A DNA stretch of 64,000 nt from Alloprevotella sp. OH1205_COT-284 (GCF_003859795.1 NZ_RQYI01000007.1:23581-87580); one strand, 5' to 3'. Positions 9,523 to 18,273 are shown, numbered from the stretch's first letter. Notes: generated from the sequence alone by a model not told the origin. Numbers and translations: made by a program.

Positions 9523-11205
9523 ATGGCGCATAAGACATCACTTATGGAATTGAAGATAAAAGCATTGGTAGAAAAGGCACAACAAGGCGATGCAGAGGCT
9601 TTCGGCATGTTGTATCGGCTGTTTTACCCGAAGATGAAGGGGATTTGCATAAAAATCTTGAAAGACAACAAGGACGCGGCAGACGATCTTGTTCAAGATG
9701 CTTTTATTCTTGCCCTGATGTCGGTGAAGGACTTGAAAAACACCCGGAGGTTCGGTCAGTGGCTGACCAGCATTACGACCAATCTCGCTCTCAAATATCA
9801 GGAAAAATGTCAGAAAGTACAATTTGTGTCTTTGTCAAACAGAGAAGAGGACGTAGAAGAAGAGGTTGAGGCGGAATGTGTTTCGGAGCTTTCCCTGTCG
9901 TATGAAGAGGTCATGGCCGCGGTTGAAAAGTTGCCGGAGGGATACGGTAAGGTTTTCAAAATGTCGGTATTGGACGGGCTTTCACATCAAGAAATAGCCC
10001 AAATCCTCAATATCGCCCCACACAGTTCCTCATCGCAGTTGGCAAGGGCGAGAGGCATGCTCCGAAATATCTTGAACATCAAGGTCTTGTCCGTTCTTGT
10101 TTTGGCTTGGGTGGGCGTTTATGAATACAAACTCCTCATCAACAAAGAGCAGGTTGCTTCCGAAAGCAACACACGTTTGGCAAGAAAAGACACTGTCAGG
10201 AAAGTGGAAAAACACAAGCTAACTCCCACCGTCGGAGAGCCGCCGGCCGCAGATGTCGCTTCAAGGCATGCCGAAAAAACAGCTGCAAACAGCAGGCCGA
10301 TCGAACGCAATGCAGGCATCGCTTCCACTTCTTTTGATGCCATTGCCGACAGCCTTGACATTAAAGTCCGGTTGGCGGAAAACACCACAGACGGCATCTT
10401 GTTGCCCGATAGCATTGTCGCGCCGCACAAAGCATGGGAAAACTTTATTGGCGAAGAAAACGGAAAGAAAAGCAATCGGTGGCAATTTCTTGCTGCCGGA
10501 TCGCTCGGTACGGCTCTCATACAAAATGCCTATAAGCTCATCGTCAATCAGGGAAGTCTGGTGGCCGATCCGACAACGTCTTATTTTTCCACATGGGAAG
10601 AATATGCCAAACATCTCCGTTATACGGCCACGGAAGACGCGCCCGAAACAATGGCCATGAAGAACATCGCCGACCACAATTCGGGAAAAATCACAGAGAC
10701 CGAGCATCACCGTAAGCCGATGACGATAGGGATTGCCGTAAACAAAGAAATAGGCCGACGTTGGAGTTTCGAAACCGGACTTCGCTACTCGTTCTTGAAA
10801 TCGAAATTCGTTTTGGGCACGGGAGAATATCGTGTTGATAAGCAGCAAAGCCTGCACTATGTCGGCGTCCCCGTTAAGTTGTCATATCGGTTGGCGGGAG
10901 ATCGGGAAATGTCTGCATACGGATCTGCCGGAGTGACCGTCCGCATACCCGTTTCGGGCACAATTTCCGCTGATTACATCACGGGGGGAACTGCCTCTTA
11001 TTCCGTCCGCCGGAAAATTGCTCCGCCTTTGCTGTGGACGGTGAACACCAATCTCGGAGTGCAATACCGCTTGACACCCCGATTGAGCTTGTTTGCAGAA
11101 CCGACACTCAACTGGCATCTTTCCCATGAGAGCACCACGAAAAACGCTTGGACGGAACGGCCGTTCACCTTCACCCTTCCGGTCGGACTGAGGTTCGGTT
11201 GGTGA
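9523..11205 (+). CDS. ECF sigma factor fused to a transmembrane helix and predicted outer-membrane beta-barrel
   Basis: From the ATG at 9523 the protein has 560 residues; ATG 9487 or 9544 are alternatives. Residues about 18-85 are sigma region 2 (AFGMLYRLFYPKMKGI, DLVQDAFILAL). About 128-180 are sigma region 4 (KLPEGYGKVFKMSVLDGLSHQEIAQILN). One hydrophobic helix follows at about 188-206, then a polar linker of about 110 residues. From about 314 comes a series of amphipathic strands (GIAVNKEIGRRWSFETGLRYSF, LHYVGVPVKLSYRL, LSLFAEPTLNW) closing with an aromatic end, LRFGW, as in small porin-like barrels. I infer a transenvelope sigma factor: regulator in the cytoplasm, sensor barrel in the outer membrane. 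The frame is uninterrupted. Confidence 0.85.
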   Translation: MAHKTSLMELKIKALVEKAQQGDAEAFGMLYRLFYPKMKGICIKILKDNKDAADDLVQDAFILALMSVKDLKNTRRFGQWLTSITTNLALKYQEKCQKVQFVSLSNREEDVEEEVEAECVSELSLSYEEVMAAVEKLPEGYGKVFKMSVLDGLSHQEIAQILNIAPHSSSSQLARARGMLRNILNIKVLSVLVLAWVGVYEYKLLINKEQVASESNTRLARKDTVRKVEKHKLTPTVGEPPAADVASRHAEKTAANSRPIERNAGIASTSFDAIADSLDIKVRLAENTTDGILLPDSIVAPHKAWENFIGEENGKKSNRWQFLAAGSLGTALIQNAYKLIVNQGSLVADPTTSYFSTWEEYAKHLRYTATEDAPETMAMKNIADHNSGKITETEHHRKPMTIGIAVNKEIGRRWSFETGLRYSFLKSKFVLGTGEYRVDKQQSLHYVGVPVKLSYRLAGDREMSAYGSAGVTVRIPVSGTISADYITGGTASYSVRRKIAPPLLWTVNTNLGVQYRLTPRLSLFAEPTLNWHLSHESTTKNAWTERPFTFTLPVGLRFGW

Positions 11206-11289
11206 AAATAATGTCGTCGTTTGCATGCAGTCTTTTGATTGGGGCGGTATCTATATTGAAAAATAAAGCCCCGATTAAAACAGTAGAAC

Positions 11290-12096
11290 ATGCAAAAAAG
11301 ACACACGGACAGACAACAATATTTTCGCGATTTGGAAGCGACATCCGATGCATACTATGTCGGCTATGTTTCCGATTACATCAAACTCACTTCAAACACC
11401 CGCGTCTTGGAAGTGGGCTGTGGCGAAGGGGGCAATCTCGCCCCTTTTGCCAGATTGGGCTGTGAGGTCACGGGAATTGACATAGCGGAATGTAGGATAG
11501 AAGATGCCCGAAAATACTTCGCCTCGGTGGGCGGCAATGCCACATTTGTTTGCAGTGATTTTATGAAGTGTGCCACACCGCAGAGCGAGGAAGACAAGTT
11601 TGATGTCATCCTCCTGCATGATGTGATAGAGCATGTTCCGGTTAAAGACGAGTTTCTCAAACATTTAATCTCTTTTCTCAAAACAGCGGGCATACTGTTT
11701 GTCGGTTTTCCGGCATGGCAGATGCCCTTCGGCGGACATCAGCAGATATGCAGAAGCCCGCTTTGTTCACACTTGCCGTTCATTCATTTGCTCCCCAATC
11801 CGCTGTATCTGTCTTTGCTCAAATTGTGTCGCGAAACGGAGGGCACAATCAAAGAACTGATGAGCATAAAGGCATGCAAAACAAGCATTGAACTTTTTGA
11901 AACTTTGGCGAAAGCATGCGGATATGCCGTCATCAACAAGCAGTATTGGTTGATCAACCCGCACTATAAGCAAAAGTTCAACCTCTCTCCTCGCCTTTTG
12001 CCCCGACCGATGTGGAGGTTGAAGCACATCAGAAACTTTTTCACCACATCGTGTTGGTATGTGCTCGGCAAGCAGGCGGAAGAAACCGAAAAATGA
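11290..12096 (+). CDS. Class I SAM-dependent methyltransferase
   Basis: This 268-residue cytoplasmic enzyme has SAM-binding motif I VLEVGCGEGG near 40-50, an acidic motif II region VTGIDIAECRIEDARKYF, and the motif LLHDVIEHV typical of the Methyltransf_11/23 branch. The C-terminal 100 residues are basic and aromatic (GFPAWQMPFGGHQQ, later RPMWRLKHIRNFF). They resemble methyltransferases found near glycan or lipid modification genes, but the substrate is unknown. It starts 84 bases after the sigma-barrel gene on the same strand and could be co-transcribed. A dispersed repeat follows. Confidence 0.85.
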   Translation: MQKRHTDRQQYFRDLEATSDAYYVGYVSDYIKLTSNTRVLEVGCGEGGNLAPFARLGCEVTGIDIAECRIEDARKYFASVGGNATFVCSDFMKCATPQSEEDKFDVILLHDVIEHVPVKDEFLKHLISFLKTAGILFVGFPAWQMPFGGHQQICRSPLCSHLPFIHLLPNPLYLSLLKLCRETEGTIKELMSIKACKTSIELFETLAKACGYAVINKQYWLINPHYKQKFNLSPRLLPRPMWRLKHIRNFFTTSCWYVLGKQAEETEK

Positions 12097-12343
12097 GGCA
12101 GTCATGTTTTGGTGCGGCTGTTGTCGCCGATCGTCTTTTGGAGATTGCCCGCTCCCTCTCTTCCGGCCGCCGTCGACGACCGCCGTTTCCAATCTTCCGC
12201 TGTCGTGCATGGGGCCTCCGGCAATGCGTTGGCAAATGTCCTTGCCTTTTCCGATGCCGTTTGACATGGCTTGAAACAACCATTGCTCTCCGGCATCGAA
12301 GCAGGCGACAGACAACAACGCAACTGCCTGTGCGGTGGGAAAC

Positions 12344-12856
12344 TCTACCTGCGAGGTGGAGTTTTTTATCTCCAATGTGGGAATTTCTACCTCCAAGGTA
12401 ATGAATTTCATCTCCTGCGAAATCGAGAAAAACGGACTCCCTCGCGCGCACGCGCGTATACCTATTCATTGTTTTTTGCTTTCACTGCCTTCGCAAAAAC
12501 GCCTTCGGTGTTGATTTTCAGAGTGTTTCGTGCGAAGGCAAATGAAGGCAAACTTTCAGATCCGGTTGCAACCGATTGAAAACCATGTCATTGTGTCGCA
12601 TTTTTGCTTTCACCGCCTCCGAAAGCGGCGGTTTTCTCGCGGAAGCAGCGGAAGGAGGTGAAGGCAAAGGGGAATTTTGCCTTCACCGTAGTTATACTGA
12701 TTTTCAATGAGTTGAAAAATCCATTTTCTTTTTGCCTTCACTTGCCTTCGCACGAAACGCTCTGAAAATCAACCCCGAAGGCATTTTTGCGAAGGCAAAA
12801 CGGCAAAAAACAAAAAAAATAGGGTGGAAAAACGCTCAAAAAGGGCGGTTTCATCG
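12344..12856 (+). repeat. Dispersed ~500-bp palindromic intergenic repeat, copy 2
   Basis: The leader 12344-12425 contains about four 21-bp units (for example CTACCTCCAAGGTAATGAAT). The tract CGCGCGCACGCGCGTATA is at 12443-12460. Hairpin domain H1 occupies 12472-12552 and H3 12729-12809. H1 and the reverse complement of H3 match over about 80 bases including their loops, so this copy is a large inverted repeat. A central hairpin near 12605-12690 contains GGAGGTGAAGGCAAA. The terminal motif GGGCGGTTTCATCG ends at 12856. It lies between a methyltransferase gene and the convergent thiamine operon. Confidence 0.85.
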
Positions 12857-12904
12857 ACGACGACGACCGAGGGAAACTGTCCCAAGGGGGAGGAGCGAAC
12901 ACAG

Positions 12905-12949
12905 CAAAAACAGACTGCGCCAAGAGCATGGTGTCTTGACGCAGTCTGT
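12905..12949 (-). terminator. Terminator of the thiamine operon
   Basis: Arms 12910-12925 and 12934-12949 (ACAGACTGCG pairing with CGCAGTCTGT, plus CAAG/CTTG) form a stem of about 14 pairs. On the minus strand the stem is followed by TTTTTG, 75 bases beyond the pyrophosphokinase stop. Confidence 0.8.
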
Positions 12950-13024
12950 TGAGAAGCGGTGTGTGGATCGGTGCATGTTGTGCTACCCGGCGAAAGAGTG
13001 GCGCGACATGCTCCGATGAGCATT

Positions 13025-13669
13025 TTAGGGTTTGTCGCACTGTCGGTCGGGTTCGGCGACGTAGACCAGAAATTTGCCGCGCGCATCGATTTGCACTTCC
13101 CGACGGGTGGCTACGTTGAGTGTGCCTTGCCACAGCCGGGTGAAGTCGTAGAGGGGATATTGCAGACCGGTAGCAGAGAAATAGGAGGCTCCGAAATTGA
13201 AAATCGAGATTTCGCGCCCGATTTCGATTTCGAGGCGGAGTTGATCGCGGCAGGGATAGAAGGTGCCGTAGTCGCTCACCATGCGAATGGCCGGGGCTTC
13301 TCCTTGTGTCACGGGGAGCAGGTCGGCATAGTCCATGAGGAGGGCGATGTTGGCCACGGAGTGGTCTTCGCGCAGGCCGGTTGCGCCGAGAATGGTGATG
13401 TCGCGACGGCCGAGGGCGAGGCAATGTTTCACGGTTTTCGTGAGATCATTGGTTTCCTGCTCGGCGATGCGGACGATGCGGTCGGCGTAGCGGTGGCGAA
13501 CCTCCGCATTGACGGAATCTCCGTCGCCGACGATGACGTCGGGCACGAAGCCGGCTTGCACGCAGCTGTTGGCCGCACCGTCGCAGCAGGCGATGAAATC
13601 GGCCGAGCGGAGGAGGGCAAGCGCGCGTTCGGTTTTGGGAAAGAGGCCGGCGGCAAGAACGATGGTCAT
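13025..13669 (-). CDS. thiN: Thiamine pyrophosphokinase
   Basis: Transfers pyrophosphate from ATP to thiamine to make TPP in the cytoplasm. The 214-residue protein shows the family's N-terminal domain: CCDGAANSC near 28-36, DVIVGDGDSV near 44-53, then DLTKTVKHCLALG and GATGLREDHSVANIALL, the substrate and metal-binding region. The length is normal. It starts 3 bases after the end of the PnuT-like transporter gene and is the last gene under the TPP riboswitch, so uptake and trapping of thiamine are co-regulated. Confidence 0.95.
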   Translation of the reverse strand: MTIVLAAGLFPKTERALALLRSADFIACCDGAANSCVQAGFVPDVIVGDGDSVNAEVRHRYADRIVRIAEQETNDLTKTVKHCLALGRRDITILGATGLREDHSVANIALLMDYADLLPVTQGEAPAIRMVSDYGTFYPCRDQLRLEIEIGREISIFNFGASYFSATGLQYPLYDFTRLWQGTLNVATRREVQIDARGKFLVYVAEPDRQCDKP

Positions 13670-13672
13670 ACG

Positions 13673-14356
13673 CTATGCGGAAACGGCGGAGGGTTGTTGG
13701 GCGCGTTGAAGTTTGCGCCAGTTGAAATAGCCCATAACGGCCACGATGCCGTAGACGGTGAAGAGGGCTGCCCATTGATAGAGGTCGCTCACGATTTGCA
13801 TGTAGACGAACACCGTGTTGACAACGACCCAAAGAATCCACTGTTCGAGATATTTCTTGGAGAGCAACCACATACCCACGAAGCTCAGTGAGGTGGCAAA
13901 GGCGTCGGCAAGAGGAGTGCGGGGAGTGGCGACGGGCAGGTTGAAGTTGAACATACCGTTGAGTGCGGTGATGATTTGCTCGACGTTGAGCAGGAAGAGG
14001 TAGAGCGTGCCGCAGATGACGGTCACCGTGAGCAGGAGGCGGGGGTAGAGCCGGGAGGGAATGTTGGTAATGGTGAAGACATTGCCGCTTCCCTCATTTT
14101 CGTCTTTGGGAGTAAAGAACACCATTTTCACGCCCACGATGAGATAGTAGGTGAAGAGGGCGGCCGAGGCGTAGTTGCCTTTGAGCAAAAAGAGGTAGAC
14201 GAAGGGAATGGCGTTGATAATGGCCACGTGCCAAAAGAGCGGTCGGGCTTTGTATTGGAGATAGAGATAGACCAGACCGATGAGTGTGCCGAAGATTTCG
14301 ACGTAGCCGTTGAAAGTCATTGCGCAGAGCGTGTCTGCAATCGAGTTGATGTTCAT
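13673..14356 (-). CDS. pnuT: PnuT-type thiamine transporter (PnuC family)
   Basis: This 227-residue inner-membrane protein has about seven hydrophobic segments. Family features are the N-terminal NGYVEIFGTLIGLVYLYLQ, the central KGNYASAALFTYYLIVGV and the C-terminal WILWVVVNTVFVYMQ. PnuC-family proteins move nicotinamide riboside, but members linked to TPP riboswitches and thiamine kinase genes (PnuT) take up thiamine; context here supports thiamine. The open frame extends upstream to 15067, but only because it runs antisense-like through the receptor gene. The ATG at 14356 gives the family's normal length. Confidence 0.9.
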   Translation of the reverse strand: MNINSIADTLCAMTFNGYVEIFGTLIGLVYLYLQYKARPLFWHVAIINAIPFVYLFLLKGNYASAALFTYYLIVGVKMVFFTPKDENEGSGNVFTITNIPSRLYPRLLLTVTVICGTLYLFLLNVEQIITALNGMFNFNLPVATPRTPLADAFATSLSFVGMWLLSKKYLEQWILWVVVNTVFVYMQIVSDLYQWAALFTVYGIVAVMGYFNWRKLQRAQQPSAVSA

Positions 14357-14489
14357 GTTGTTTTTTAAGTATTGATGTGTGTGAATGATGCGAGTGTGCG
14401 GGCAGCGGCGAGAGGAGATGCTTTGGGCATGAGGCATGATGCCGTGATGCTGCGGTGACTGCGGATCGCTCCTGCCGGTCGATAAATGC

Positions 14490-14527
14490 GGAAAAGATTG
14501 CCTTCTTTGCAGACGACAATCTTTTCC
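14490..14527 (-). promoter_or_regulatory. Hairpin in the receptor-transporter gap of the thiamine operon
   Basis: GGAAAAGATTG (14490-14500) pairs perfectly with 14517-14527. It sits inside the 218-base gap between the TonB receptor gene and pnuT, without a following U-run. It may act as a partial terminator or as an RNA processing/stability element that sets receptor output above transporter output. Confidence 0.45.
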
Positions 14528-14574
14528 GAACGGTGTCAAAATAGGTATGTTGGCAGCGGTTTTCGCAGTGGCGA

Positions 14575-16755
14575 TCAGAACTTCACGCCGATGTTCACCA
14601 AGAAGTTGGTGCCGGCCATGGGGTAGAAGCGCGGATCGCTGCCGAGGGTGCGGGTGGCAGGATCGGCCATGTAGGTTTGCGAATAACCGTTGGTTTCGTA
14701 TTTCTCGTTGAAGAGATTGTAGACGGTGGCGCCGACGGTCATTTCTTTCACGCCGCGAAAACAGAAGGTGTAGGAGGCGTTGAGGTGAGAAACGAAGTAG
14801 GCGTCGAGGGAGTTTTCGCGCATCTTCATGTTGTCGAGGTATTGGCGGCCTACGTATTGAGAGGTGAGCGATGCCGAGAAACCTCCGTGGTTGAAGGTGA
14901 AGCGATTGTTGAAAGTGGTCGAGGGCGAAAACGAGATGTCTGTGTCGCCGATGTGGTGCGTGTATTCGTTGTAGTCCCCGTCGTAGAGATAGGCGGTGTA
15001 GTCTTTGATGCGGTTGGCACTGAGGGTGAGGTTGGCGTCCCAGCGGAAGAAGGGGCAGGGCAGCCAAGCTCCCGAAAGCTCGATGCCTGCGCGGTGGCTG
15101 TCGGCCACGTTTTCCACTACGGCCTCGCCGATTTCGTTGTAGCGACCGTTGAGCACGAATTGGTTTTTATACTGCATCCAATATCCGTTCACCGCAGCTT
15201 CAAAGGTGCGGCCGGTGTAGGTGTAGCCCGCTTCGTAGTCAAAGAGGCGTTCCGACTTGGGGGAGTGATCGGGGGAGTAGCTTTCCTGATAGGAGTTGCG
15301 TGTCGGCTCGCGACGTGCCACACTGAACGAGGCATAAACCCTGTGGTCGGGACGAATGTTCCACACACCGCCGAACTTGGGGTTGAAGAAGTGGAACTTC
15401 TTGTCGATGTCCAACACGGGGCGTTTGTCCGAAGTGCCGTTGATGCGGTAGTCGATGAAGCGATATTGCACGTCGGCAAAGAGGTTTACGGTCGGCAAAA
15501 CGGCGTAGTGGGCGCGAAGATACACATTTCCGTCTAATTTCTCGCCCTTGTTGCGATAATATTCGTGATTGGGACGCAAATTTCCTACATAATTTTTGAC
15601 CCAGAGTACATTTCCGAAGTGGTCGTTCTCAAAGTTGTTGAGGCCTGCGCCGCCCGTCACGTCCCAAGCTCCCTCCTTGTAGTTGAGAGAGAAAAGTCCG
15701 CCGTAGAAGTGGTTTTGGAGGTGTTTGCGGCGAATGAGGTCAGACTTTTTCTGCTCGATGGCGTCGAGGGTGTAGGAGGCAAGGCCGTATTCGGTGAGCT
15801 TGCGATTTTTTTTGTATTCCTCATAGTAGCCTTCGCCGTAGGTGTAGTGGAGGGCGGCCGAGAGGCTCCAAGCCGGAGAGAGCTTCTGCGTGAGCAAAGC
15901 CTGTGCGTGTTGCTGGAAATAGATGTCGTTTTGGTCGTCGTAGAAGAGGTTGAGCTTCTTGTCGATCAGGCCGTTGGGATTGTAGGTGCGGTGGGTCGAG
16001 AGTTGTTCGCGACTGATGCCGTCCCAAGCGTGATAGGTCTTTTCCTTGCCGCCGTAGGCAATGAGTTTGAGCATCGTTCCGCCGTTGAAATAAGTGCCCT
16101 GCGTGAAGTAAGAACCCATTTGTGCGGAGGAGCGGTCGCGATAGCCGTCGGAGGCGAGATAGGACACGCGTGCGTCGAATGCCCAGCGGTGGTTGAGGCG
16201 TCCGGTGCCGACTTTGAGGGTGTTTTTCGTCGTGTTAAACGAACCGTAGGAGGCGTTTACCGAAGCATAGGGCAGGAGCGAAGCCTTGTCGGTGAGCATG
16301 TTGATGCTCGCGCCGAATGCACCTGCGCCATTGGTGGAGGTGCCGACGCCGCGTTGGAGCTGTATGTCTTGGAGCGAGGAGGCGAAATCGGGCACGTCTA
16401 CCCAATAGAACACATGGCTTTCGGGGTCGTTGAGGGGGATGCCGTTGTTGGTGATGTTGATGCGTGTGCCGTCGGTGCCGCGCACGCGGATGTTGGTGTA
16501 GCCGATGCCGGTGCCGGCGTCGGAGGTGGCGACCACGCTCGGCAGGGTGGAGAGCAGGAAGGGGATGTCCTGCCCGTGGTTGATGCGTTCGAGGGCGGCT
16601 TTGTCCAAATTGGAGTAGGCGATGGGCGACTTTTTGGTCGCACGGTTCGTCACCACTTGGGCTTCTCCCAATATGTTCACACGAATCGTATCGACGCCTT
16701 GCGCCGACACGGCAGTGGCGGCTGCACAGCAGCCCGCCAAAACAAATTTCTTCAT
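14575..16755 (-). CDS. TonB-dependent outer-membrane receptor, predicted thiamine importer
   Basis: The 726-residue protein has a signal peptide ending near AVSAQG (1-20). The plug domain spans about 40-160 (DIPFLLSTLPSVV, the conserved IRVRGTDGTRINITNNG and the GVGTSTNGAGAFGASINM end). A 22-strand-type barrel follows, ending in LVNIGVKF with terminal Phe. The TPP riboswitch directly upstream and the downstream pnuT and thiN genes assign thiamine or a phosphorylated form as the likely substrate. The ATG follows the riboswitch by about 20 bases, so ligand control probably acts on translation initiation. Confidence 0.9.
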   Translation of the reverse strand: MKKFVLAGCCAAATAVSAQGVDTIRVNILGEAQVVTNRATKKSPIAYSNLDKAALERINHGQDIPFLLSTLPSVVATSDAGTGIGYTNIRVRGTDGTRINITNNGIPLNDPESHVFYWVDVPDFASSLQDIQLQRGVGTSTNGAGAFGASINMLTDKASLLPYASVNASYGSFNTTKNTLKVGTGRLNHRWAFDARVSYLASDGYRDRSSAQMGSYFTQGTYFNGGTMLKLIAYGGKEKTYHAWDGISREQLSTHRTYNPNGLIDKKLNLFYDDQNDIYFQQHAQALLTQKLSPAWSLSAALHYTYGEGYYEEYKKNRKLTEYGLASYTLDAIEQKKSDLIRRKHLQNHFYGGLFSLNYKEGAWDVTGGAGLNNFENDHFGNVLWVKNYVGNLRPNHEYYRNKGEKLDGNVYLRAHYAVLPTVNLFADVQYRFIDYRINGTSDKRPVLDIDKKFHFFNPKFGGVWNIRPDHRVYASFSVARREPTRNSYQESYSPDHSPKSERLFDYEAGYTYTGRTFEAAVNGYWMQYKNQFVLNGRYNEIGEAVVENVADSHRAGIELSGAWLPCPFFRWDANLTLSANRIKDYTAYLYDGDYNEYTHHIGDTDISFSPSTTFNNRFTFNHGGFSASLTSQYVGRQYLDNMKMRENSLDAYFVSHLNASYTFCFRGVKEMTVGATVYNLFNEKYETNGYSQTYMADPATRTLGSDPRFYPMAGTNFLVNIGVKF

Positions 16756-16773
16756 AAAATTACTTTTAATTAC

Positions 16774-16841
16774 TACGCCGGCATTATCCGGATCAGTTCA
16801 TAGGGTATGATCTCAGCCTGAAAGAGTAAGGCACCCCTTAA
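16774..16841 (-). promoter_or_regulatory. TPP (thiamine pyrophosphate) riboswitch
   Basis: On the minus strand the element opens with GGGGTGCC (16838-16831), then GCTGAGATCATACCC, the loop TATGAACTGATC and CGGATAATGCCGGCG ending near 16774. These are the hallmark conserved blocks of the THI element (GGGGUGC, CUGAGA, ACCC, GAACCUGAUC, AAUGCC). It lies between the promoter and the receptor ATG at 16755, so the closing helix abuts the ribosome-binding region. Confidence 0.95.
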
Positions 16842-16851
16842 AGAGATGTGG

Positions 16852-16880
16852 CAAAGATAGGCATTTAATTTTGTTGCAAA
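16852..16880 (-). promoter_or_regulatory. Promoter of the thiamine operon
   Basis: On the minus strand TATCTTTG at 16859-16852 is a perfect -7 box with TTTG at 16880-16877, 17 bases upstream. The start point would fall near 16845, only a few bases before the riboswitch, so the RNA begins almost exactly with the aptamer. Confidence 0.65.
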
Positions 16881-16955
16881 GGCGGAAAGGCGGCGAAATG
16901 CGGCGTGCGAGATCAGATAAGAAGCGTTTTTGGGCTTTTGTTGTCGAACTTTTCT

Positions 16956-16963
16956 TATCTTTG
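16956..16963 (+). promoter_or_regulatory. -7 box for the transglutaminase-like gene
   Basis: TATCTTTG at 16956-16963 matches the -7 consensus and lies 33 bases before the ATG at 16996. A TTTG at 16937-16940 is a possible but close -33 box. It is divergent to the thiamine operon promoter. Confidence 0.5.
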
Positions 16964-16995
16964 CCACACCAAGTTTGCATCTTAGCCTTCATCGT

Positions 16996-18231
16996 ATGAA
17001 AAAGAATTTTCTTTTTATCTGCTTCGTGCTGCTGTCTTGTTTTTCGCTTGCGGCACAAAATCCTTCGGAATCTTTCACGAAACTGTTTGCACGTTTCAAA
17101 GAAATGGCGGTGGTTTATGAGGAATGTCGTGCCCGAAATGACTACGAAGGTATGTCGCGAGCCTTGAAAGAGCAAATCGCTTTGTTGGAAAAAGTCGAGC
17201 CGGCAGGCGAGGGAGCGAACGACCGTGAGATGCGAGAAAAGCTCTTGGCCAATCAATATTATAATCTTGCCTGTGCGTATGCTTTGAAAAGCAAGTCGAA
17301 AGCAGCCGTCGAGGCTTTCCGAAAGGCCGTTGAGCATGGTTTCAAAAACTATCGGCATACTTGCAATGATCCCGATTTGGCGAGCATTCGCGAAGACCGC
17401 CGTTTTCGTAAATTGTTGGGGCGCATCATTCAATACGACAACCTCCACATGCTGAGAACTGCCCGCTCCTATCGCAGAGAGCAGACGGACTCTCTGCCGA
17501 ATTTCACCTATCAGTCGGCGTCGGATCACAATTTGAAAGCCGTGAGAGAACGCTTCCGCCTCGACTCGATAGCCGGCAGTGGCGATGAGGTTTCAAAAAT
17601 CATGAATGTCATGACTTTTGTACACAACAACATCCGCCACGACGGCAGCAACTACGCGCTGTGCGAGTTCAACGCCAACGATATTTACAACTACCACAAG
17701 GCGACGGGAATGGGAGTGAATTGCAGGCATCTGGCCATGATGCTCAATGAAATGTATCTCTCGTTGGGGATACCCTCGCGATATGTGACCTGCATGCCCA
17801 AAGATCCGAACGATGGCGATTGCCATGTCATCGTTGCCGTTTATTCCGCTCAGTTGGGGAAATGGCTTTGGATCGACCCCTCGTTTAATGCCTATGTCAA
17901 GGATGAGAACGGACATTTGCTGAGCATTGCCGAAGTGCGCGAACGGCTTATCGACGGTCGGCCGGTTGTGCTCAACGAAGATGCGAATTGGAACAACAAA
18001 GTCAAACAGACGAAGGAGGAGTATTTGGAAAACTATATGGCCAAAAACCTTTACTATTTCATTTGTGCGGAGCAGAGCCGTTTCAATGCCGAAAGTCGCT
18101 ATCGCTATACGGGGATTCGTTATGTGGCACTGTTGCCCGAGGGATTTGAAACGCAAAGCGTGAGCGGCGACATGTATACCGTGACAAGCGACGCGGAATA
18201 CTTTTGGCAACCTCCTTCTTCTGCCAAATAG
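16996..18231 (+). CDS. Secreted transglutaminase-like protein
   Basis: The 411-residue protein starts with a signal peptide (KNFLFICFVLLSCFSLAAQ). An N-terminal helical/TPR-like part (about 25-135) is followed by a transglutaminase-like fold. Candidate catalytic residues are Cys in GMGVNCRHLAMMLNE, His in GDCHVIVAVY and Asp in LWIDPSFN. Such cysteine-His-Asp proteins in Bacteroidetes may be peptidases or amidases rather than cross-linkers, so the reaction is unproven. The ATG at 16996 is chosen over an in-frame ATG 22 codons upstream because it places the signal peptide first and sits after the promoter. The HhH gene follows 42 bases later. Confidence 0.85.
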   Translation: MKKNFLFICFVLLSCFSLAAQNPSESFTKLFARFKEMAVVYEECRARNDYEGMSRALKEQIALLEKVEPAGEGANDREMREKLLANQYYNLACAYALKSKSKAAVEAFRKAVEHGFKNYRHTCNDPDLASIREDRRFRKLLGRIIQYDNLHMLRTARSYRREQTDSLPNFTYQSASDHNLKAVRERFRLDSIAGSGDEVSKIMNVMTFVHNNIRHDGSNYALCEFNANDIYNYHKATGMGVNCRHLAMMLNEMYLSLGIPSRYVTCMPKDPNDGDCHVIVAVYSAQLGKWLWIDPSFNAYVKDENGHLLSIAEVRERLIDGRPVVLNEDANWNNKVKQTKEEYLENYMAKNLYYFICAEQSRFNAESRYRYTGIRYVALLPEGFETQSVSGDMYTVTSDAEYFWQPPSSAK

Positions 18232-18273
18232 CCGACAGAGGTTCATAGCCCTCCTATTTTCCACTCTTTTTCC

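Noticed and set aside
12732..13019. Short frame at the end of repeat copy 2 that partly recurs at copy 3
   Set aside because: The apparent protein similarity is due to the repeated DNA (GAAGGCAAAACGGC); it breaks down at the element boundary and in copies 4 and 5.
14357..15067. In-frame upstream extension of the PnuT gene
   Set aside because: The extension overlaps the receptor gene in another frame, is rich in Arg and His and is far longer than any PnuC-family N-terminus; ATG 14356 gives the right length.
14677..16803. Long plus-strand frames opposite the TonB receptor
   Set aside because: They lack homology and read through the TPP riboswitch and promoter of the operon; the receptor on the minus strand is complete.
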